Source: Kibdelosporangium aridum (GTDB lineage Bacteria; Actinomycetota; Actinomycetes; Mycobacteriales; Pseudonocardiaceae). From it: 64,000 nt of DNA. The notes below the pieces were generated by a model. The model searched no databases. It had not been told where the DNA came from and was given only the letters and a program-made list of their open reading frames with translations. Position numbers and translations under genes: made by a program. Numbering within the stretch: position 1 is the first letter of the stretch; each line of letters begins with the position of its first letter. This document shows positions 60,465 to 64,000 of this stretch, piece by piece. The stretch covers positions 434,001 through 498,000 of the forward strand of contig NZ_FWXV01000009.1 of the NCBI RefSeq assembly GCF_900176515.1, read 5' to 3'.

Positions 60465-63400
60465 ATGGGGAAAGCTCGGCGTTTATCTGCTTTGACCTCC
60501 CTGGCGGCATTGCTGCTCGCTGGGGTTTCGCCGGTTGTGGTGCCTACCGCGACAGCGGCGGAGACTGCCGTTCGTGCGGCGGCACCACCGTCGCCCCGTT
60601 GCGCGCCTGCACCGGCTGCACCGCAAGGACAGCCTGCGCCCGCGCAGTCGCCTGTCGCCCGTGACGTGCAGGCTGAGGTCGCGTCAGCGGGATACGCCGC
60701 ACCGGACACGCCACGGCGGATGATTCCCGGCGACGAGTACGTCGTCCGGGTAACGGTCACCAACACCACGCAGCAGCCACTTGTGGCTGGCAGGCACGTC
60801 TTGTCGTACCACTGGACGTTGCCAAGCGGAGCCGACGCGACCCCGATCGATCGCATCGAGACGGCTTTGCCGGCGAACCTCGCGCCCGGTGCGAGCGTGG
60901 CGCTCGACGCCAAGGTGAAGGCGCCGACGCTGGCCGATCTCGGCAACGATCGCGAGCAGTTCATCCTGCGCTGGGACGTGCTGGACAAGACGACTCGCAA
61001 GTGGCTGTCGGAGACGGCGGGCGTGCCGACGCTGGACTTGGCCGTACGAGTGGAAAAACCGACGTCCAACCAGCTCGGCCTCGAGCAGTTCTACAGCTAC
61101 GGCGGCCTGGCCACCGGCTCGGGTGGCAACGTGCTGGTCAACCAGTTCTCGGGCAACGCGGTGTGGAACCGCGACGTGCTGTCCAACCCGAGCCGTGGAC
61201 TGGCCAGTTTCACGCGGTTGTCGTACAACTCCGCGGACACCTCGGACTCGTATGCCGGATACGGCTGGTCGGTCACAGCGTCCACATTGAACAGACTTGG
61301 CACGCCGTTGGAGTTCGGCGGCCTGTTGCCGGGACTGCTCGGCTGGCCCTCCACCGTCACACTGGTCGACGGCGATGGCACCAGCCACGTGTTCGAGCTG
61401 AACAAGCACAACAGCGGCGACCAGTCCTTGTGGACGTACGACTCGCCCGCCGGAGTGCACTTGTACTTGCAGTACCTGCGCACCGGTGGTGACGACCGCC
61501 GCTGGGTGTTCACCACGCCTGAGCGGACGCAGTTCTTCTTCGACAGCCAGGGATACCACTCCGCGACCGTCGACAAGAACGGCAACACCATGTCGTTCAC
61601 CTACGAACGAGCGCTGGTGGGCAACCGCAACACCGGTGTGTTGAAGCACATCACCGACGCGACCGGCCGCCGGACGCTGACGCTGGACTACTACCGGCGC
61701 GGTGACGTGTTCTCCTACATCCTCAACGGCAAGAAGCTGACCGGCACCAACCTGGACAACCTGTTCATCGTCAACAAGCTCAAGTCGATCACCGACGTGT
61801 CCGGCCGGACGGTCGCGTTCACCTACACCGACAAGGGGCATCTCGGTGAGGTGATCGACGGGGTCGGCGATCCCGACGCGAAGCCGTTCACCTTCTTCTA
61901 CAACGAGTCGGCGGCGAAGCTGCTGTCCGTTGTGGACCCGAACGGCGGGACGACGAAGGTCGACTACTTCACCGACGCCGGTGACCCGTTGCGCCGGTGG
62001 AACGTCCGTACCCTCACCGACCGGCTCGGCGCGGTGACCGGCTTCGACTACACCGACCCGGACGGCAGTGCCGGCTCGAAGATCGACTCGACCCTGGTCG
62101 ACGGCAACGGGCACGCCACGAAGACCCGGATCGACGGCTTCGGCCGTCCCGAACGGACGACCAACGCGAAGAACGAGACCACGCAGCTGCACTGGGACGC
62201 GGACAACAACGTCATCCGGCTGGTCGAGAACAACGGTGCGACCCAGACATGGGTCTACGACCAGAAGACCGGGTTCCCGGTGGAGATCCGGGACGCGGAG
62301 GCCAATCGCGTCAACGGGCCCGCGACCAGGCTCGGGTACCGCACCGCACTGGACGGGCACGTGGCCGACCTGACCGAGAAGGTTACCCCGGAAGGTCGCA
62401 AGTGGACGTTCGTCTACGACGACAAGGGAAACCTGATCGCGGTCACCGACCCGAAGGGAACCGCGACACCGGACCAGAACGACTACACATCCAGGTATTC
62501 CTACGACGGGTTCGGTCATCTGATCAGACAGACCGACGCCAACGGCAACACCACGACGTACGGCGACTACGACGCGAACGGCTACCCACGGCTGATCACT
62601 GACGCGTTGAACTGCACCACGGTCTACCGCTACGACGACGTCGGCAACGTCACGTCGATCACCGACGCGCGCGGCAAGACCAGCACGTACACCTACGACA
62701 TCTTCAAGCGCCCGCTCGACACCCGTGAGCCGAAAGACCAAGCAGCGGGCGTGTACATCGTCACGCCAGGTCCGCGATACGACCGCAACGACAACATCGT
62801 GACGAACACGGCCGCCAACGGCGCGGTGACAAAGATCGTCTACGACGCGATGGACCAGCAAGTCGGTCTGTACGCGCCCAAGGACGACCCCAAGGGCCCG
62901 GAGAAGCTCACCACCTTCGGCTACGACGCGGTCGGCAACCTGATCAAGCAGACCGAGCCCAAGGGGATGCTGACCCCGGCCGATCCGGACGACTTCACGT
63001 TCACCTACGTCTACGACCAGGTCGACCAGTTGCTGCAGGCGACCGACGTGGCGGGCAACAAGATCACCGCCGAGTACGACGACGTGGGCAACCTGGTCAA
63101 GGAGATCGACGCCCGCAAGAACAAGACGGCCGATCCCAACGACTACACCACCCGCTACGTGTTCGATGCCAATCACCAGGTCATCGAAACCATCGACGCG
63201 GACGGCAACTCGGCCAAGACGCGGTACGACCGGGACGGCAACGTCATCGCCAGCACCGACGAGGAGGGCAACGAAACCCTTATCTCCCTTGACGAACGCG
63301 GGATGCAGAAGGAGGTCCGCTCCCCGCACGACAAGCCCGGCGCCTCGATCCGGTACTTCACCACGCGATACGAGTACGACCAGGTCGGCAACTTGACCAG

Positions 63401-64000
63401 GACGATCAACCCGCGTGGCGTGGAGACCGCGAAGCCTGACGACTTCGTCGCCCAGACGGTCTACGACGAACTCAACCGGGTTCGTGAGGAGATCCTGCCG
63501 TACGACCCTGACGACGCCGAGCACAAGACACCGGTCAGCACGATCTACACCTACGACGAGGTCAGCAATCTCGCGGAGATCAGCGCGCCGCCCTCGCACA
63601 ACGAGTCGGTACGCAACATCACTAAGCAGACGTACTTCGACAACGGCTGGCAGCGCACGTCGACCGATCCGTGGGACATCAAGACCGCCTACGACTACAC
63701 CGCTACCGGCCAGCAATCCAACCGGACGGTGACCAGTGCGGGCGGCGGTGCGCAGCGAGTCGAGACATGGGAGTACTACCCGGACGGCAAGCTGAAGAAG
63801 CGGTCCGACGAAGGCGCCCCGGTCGGCCGCAACGTGGTCGTGGTCGACGACTCCAGCAGCGCCCGGACGCAGGCGCTCGGGCAGTGGCGCTCGCAACAGT
63901 CACAGAAGTCCTTCCAGGCAACGACTTACCGGGTCACTGACGCCGATGATGCTTCGTTCACGTGGAGAACGTCGGTGCCCGCGACTGGCACGTACGAGGT
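60465..64000 (+). CDS. Secreted RHS/YD-repeat protein (3' end beyond window)
   Basis: At least 1178 aa, no stop within the window. Signal peptide (LSALTSLAALLLAGVSPVVVPTATAA), a Pro/Ala-rich linker, a beta-rich N-terminal region with LSYHWTLPSGADATPI, then many YD repeats of the form Tyr-Asp-x2-Gly-Asn-x-x-x-x-x-x-Asp (YDDVGNVTSITDA, YDAVGNLIKQTEP, YDQVGNLTRTINP, YDRDGNVIASTDE). After the repeats a golvesin/Xly-like domain seems to begin (WRSQQSQKSFQATTY, FTWRTSVPATGTYEV). Such proteins form hollow shells that can enclose a C-terminal toxin; that part lies outside. ATG 60465 follows GGGGGA. Confidence 0.92.
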   Translation, partial: MGKARRLSALTSLAALLLAGVSPVVVPTATAAETAVRAAAPPSPRCAPAPAAPQGQPAPAQSPVARDVQAEVASAGYAAPDTPRRMIPGDEYVVRVTVTNTTQQPLVAGRHVLSYHWTLPSGADATPIDRIETALPANLAPGASVALDAKVKAPTLADLGNDREQFILRWDVLDKTTRKWLSETAGVPTLDLAVRVEKPTSNQLGLEQFYSYGGLATGSGGNVLVNQFSGNAVWNRDVLSNPSRGLASFTRLSYNSADTSDSYAGYGWSVTASTLNRLGTPLEFGGLLPGLLGWPSTVTLVDGDGTSHVFELNKHNSGDQSLWTYDSPAGVHLYLQYLRTGGDDRRWVFTTPERTQFFFDSQGYHSATVDKNGNTMSFTYERALVGNRNTGVLKHITDATGRRTLTLDYYRRGDVFSYILNGKKLTGTNLDNLFIVNKLKSITDVSGRTVAFTYTDKGHLGEVIDGVGDPDAKPFTFFYNESAAKLLSVVDPNGGTTKVDYFTDAGDPLRRWNVRTLTDRLGAVTGFDYTDPDGSAGSKIDSTLVDGNGHATKTRIDGFGRPERTTNAKNETTQLHWDADNNVIRLVENNGATQTWVYDQKTGFPVEIRDAEANRVNGPATRLGYRTALDGHVADLTEKVTPEGRKWTFVYDDKGNLIAVTDPKGTATPDQNDYTSRYSYDGFGHLIRQTDANGNTTTYGDYDANGYPRLITDALNCTTVYRYDDVGNVTSITDARGKTSTYTYDIFKRPLDTREPKDQAAGVYIVTPGPRYDRNDNIVTNTAANGAVTKIVYDAMDQQVGLYAPKDDPKGPEKLTTFGYDAVGNLIKQTEPKGMLTPADPDDFTFTYVYDQVDQLLQATDVAGNKITAEYDDVGNLVKEIDARKNKTADPNDYTTRYVFDANHQVIETIDADGNSAKTRYDRDGNVIASTDEEGNETLISLDERGMQKEVRSPHDKPGASIRYFTTRYEYDQVGNLTRTINPRGVETAKPDDFVAQTVYDELNRVREEILPYDPDDAEHKTPVSTIYTYDEVSNLAEISAPPSHNESVRNITKQTYFDNGWQRTSTDPWDIKTAYDYTATGQQSNRTVTSAGGGAQRVETWEYYPDGKLKKRSDEGAPVGRNVVVVDDSSSARTQALGQWRSQQSQKSFQATTYRVTDADDASFTWRTSVPATGTYE

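Noticed and set aside
60217-60495. 92-codon plus-strand open frame before the RHS gene
   Set aside because: It overlaps the RHS signal peptide in another frame, lacks a Shine-Dalgarno and has no recognisable domain.
60684-63896. 1070-codon open frame on the minus strand
   Set aside because: Antisense to the RHS gene; the apparent repeats only mirror the YD repeats.
1-64000. tRNA, rRNA, insertion sequences or prophage genes
   Set aside because: I looked for cloverleaf ends, transposase/integrase motifs and terminal repeats and saw none that hold up.

Overview
This is a high-GC actinomycete chromosome segment, most like a member of the Pseudonocardiaceae. The signs are heavy GTG start use, gene overlaps of the GTGA/ATGA type, WhiB, SARP-like, PucR and SigB/SigF-type regulators, coenzyme F420-type (LLM) oxidoreductases, a subtilisin inhibitor of the SSI type, a mycobacterial-type FadA/FadB pair and a CtpI-like P-type ATPase. 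No tRNA, rRNA, transposase, integrase or CRISPR was seen. The first gene (rocD) and the last (an RHS/YD-repeat protein) run off the window edges.

Layout. 1-3.3 kb: rocD, a PPK2 polyphosphate kinase, a small SARP/BTAD regulator and a small exported protein. 3.4-15.6 kb: a reductive pyrimidine-degradation locus in two arms, with an NCS1 permease, beta-ureidopropionase, dihydropyrimidinase and LLM oxidoreductase operon on the minus strand, and a PucR regulator divergent from an omega-aminotransferase and methylmalonate-semialdehyde dehydrogenase. Between the arms sit a secreted S1 protease, a repeat element and a secreted SSI inhibitor. 15.6-20.5 kb: envelope-stress type genes (site-2 protease, ECF sigma factor with a beta-propeller membrane partner, HtrA-like protease). 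20.5-26.9 kb: S9 peptidase, LLM oxidoreductase, a degenerate PLP-decarboxylase homologue, a 41-residue peptide directly abutting a JmjC oxygenase, and a sucrase/ferredoxin-like protein behind a probable iron box. 26.9-41.2 kb: a 1398-aa P-type ATPase, a paired acyl-CoA dehydrogenase operon with TetR and GrpB genes, an orphan S1-domain protein, a P450 with a tandem TetR regulator, and fadA-fadB. 41.4-49.5 kb: WhiB, 2'-5' RNA ligase, an XRE/ImmA/membrane-protein trio, a second copy of the repeat element, an RsbW-SigB/F pair and a split LigD. 49.7-60.1 kb: malQ, glgX, treY, treZ (alpha-glucan/trehalose metabolism), then an ABC exporter with its own XRE regulator. 60.5 kb to the end: RHS-repeat protein.

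The two most unusual things are (i) a dispersed element present twice in inverted orientation (10.03-10.32 kb and 44.81-45.13 kb), made of a ~120-bp imperfect palindrome flanked by GGCGCGCC octamers phased about every 21-22 bp and decaying outward, and (ii) a 41-residue peptide gene whose stop codon is directly followed by the start of a JmjC/cupin hydroxylase with a C-terminal winged-helix-like tail, a possible uncharacterised peptide-modification pair.
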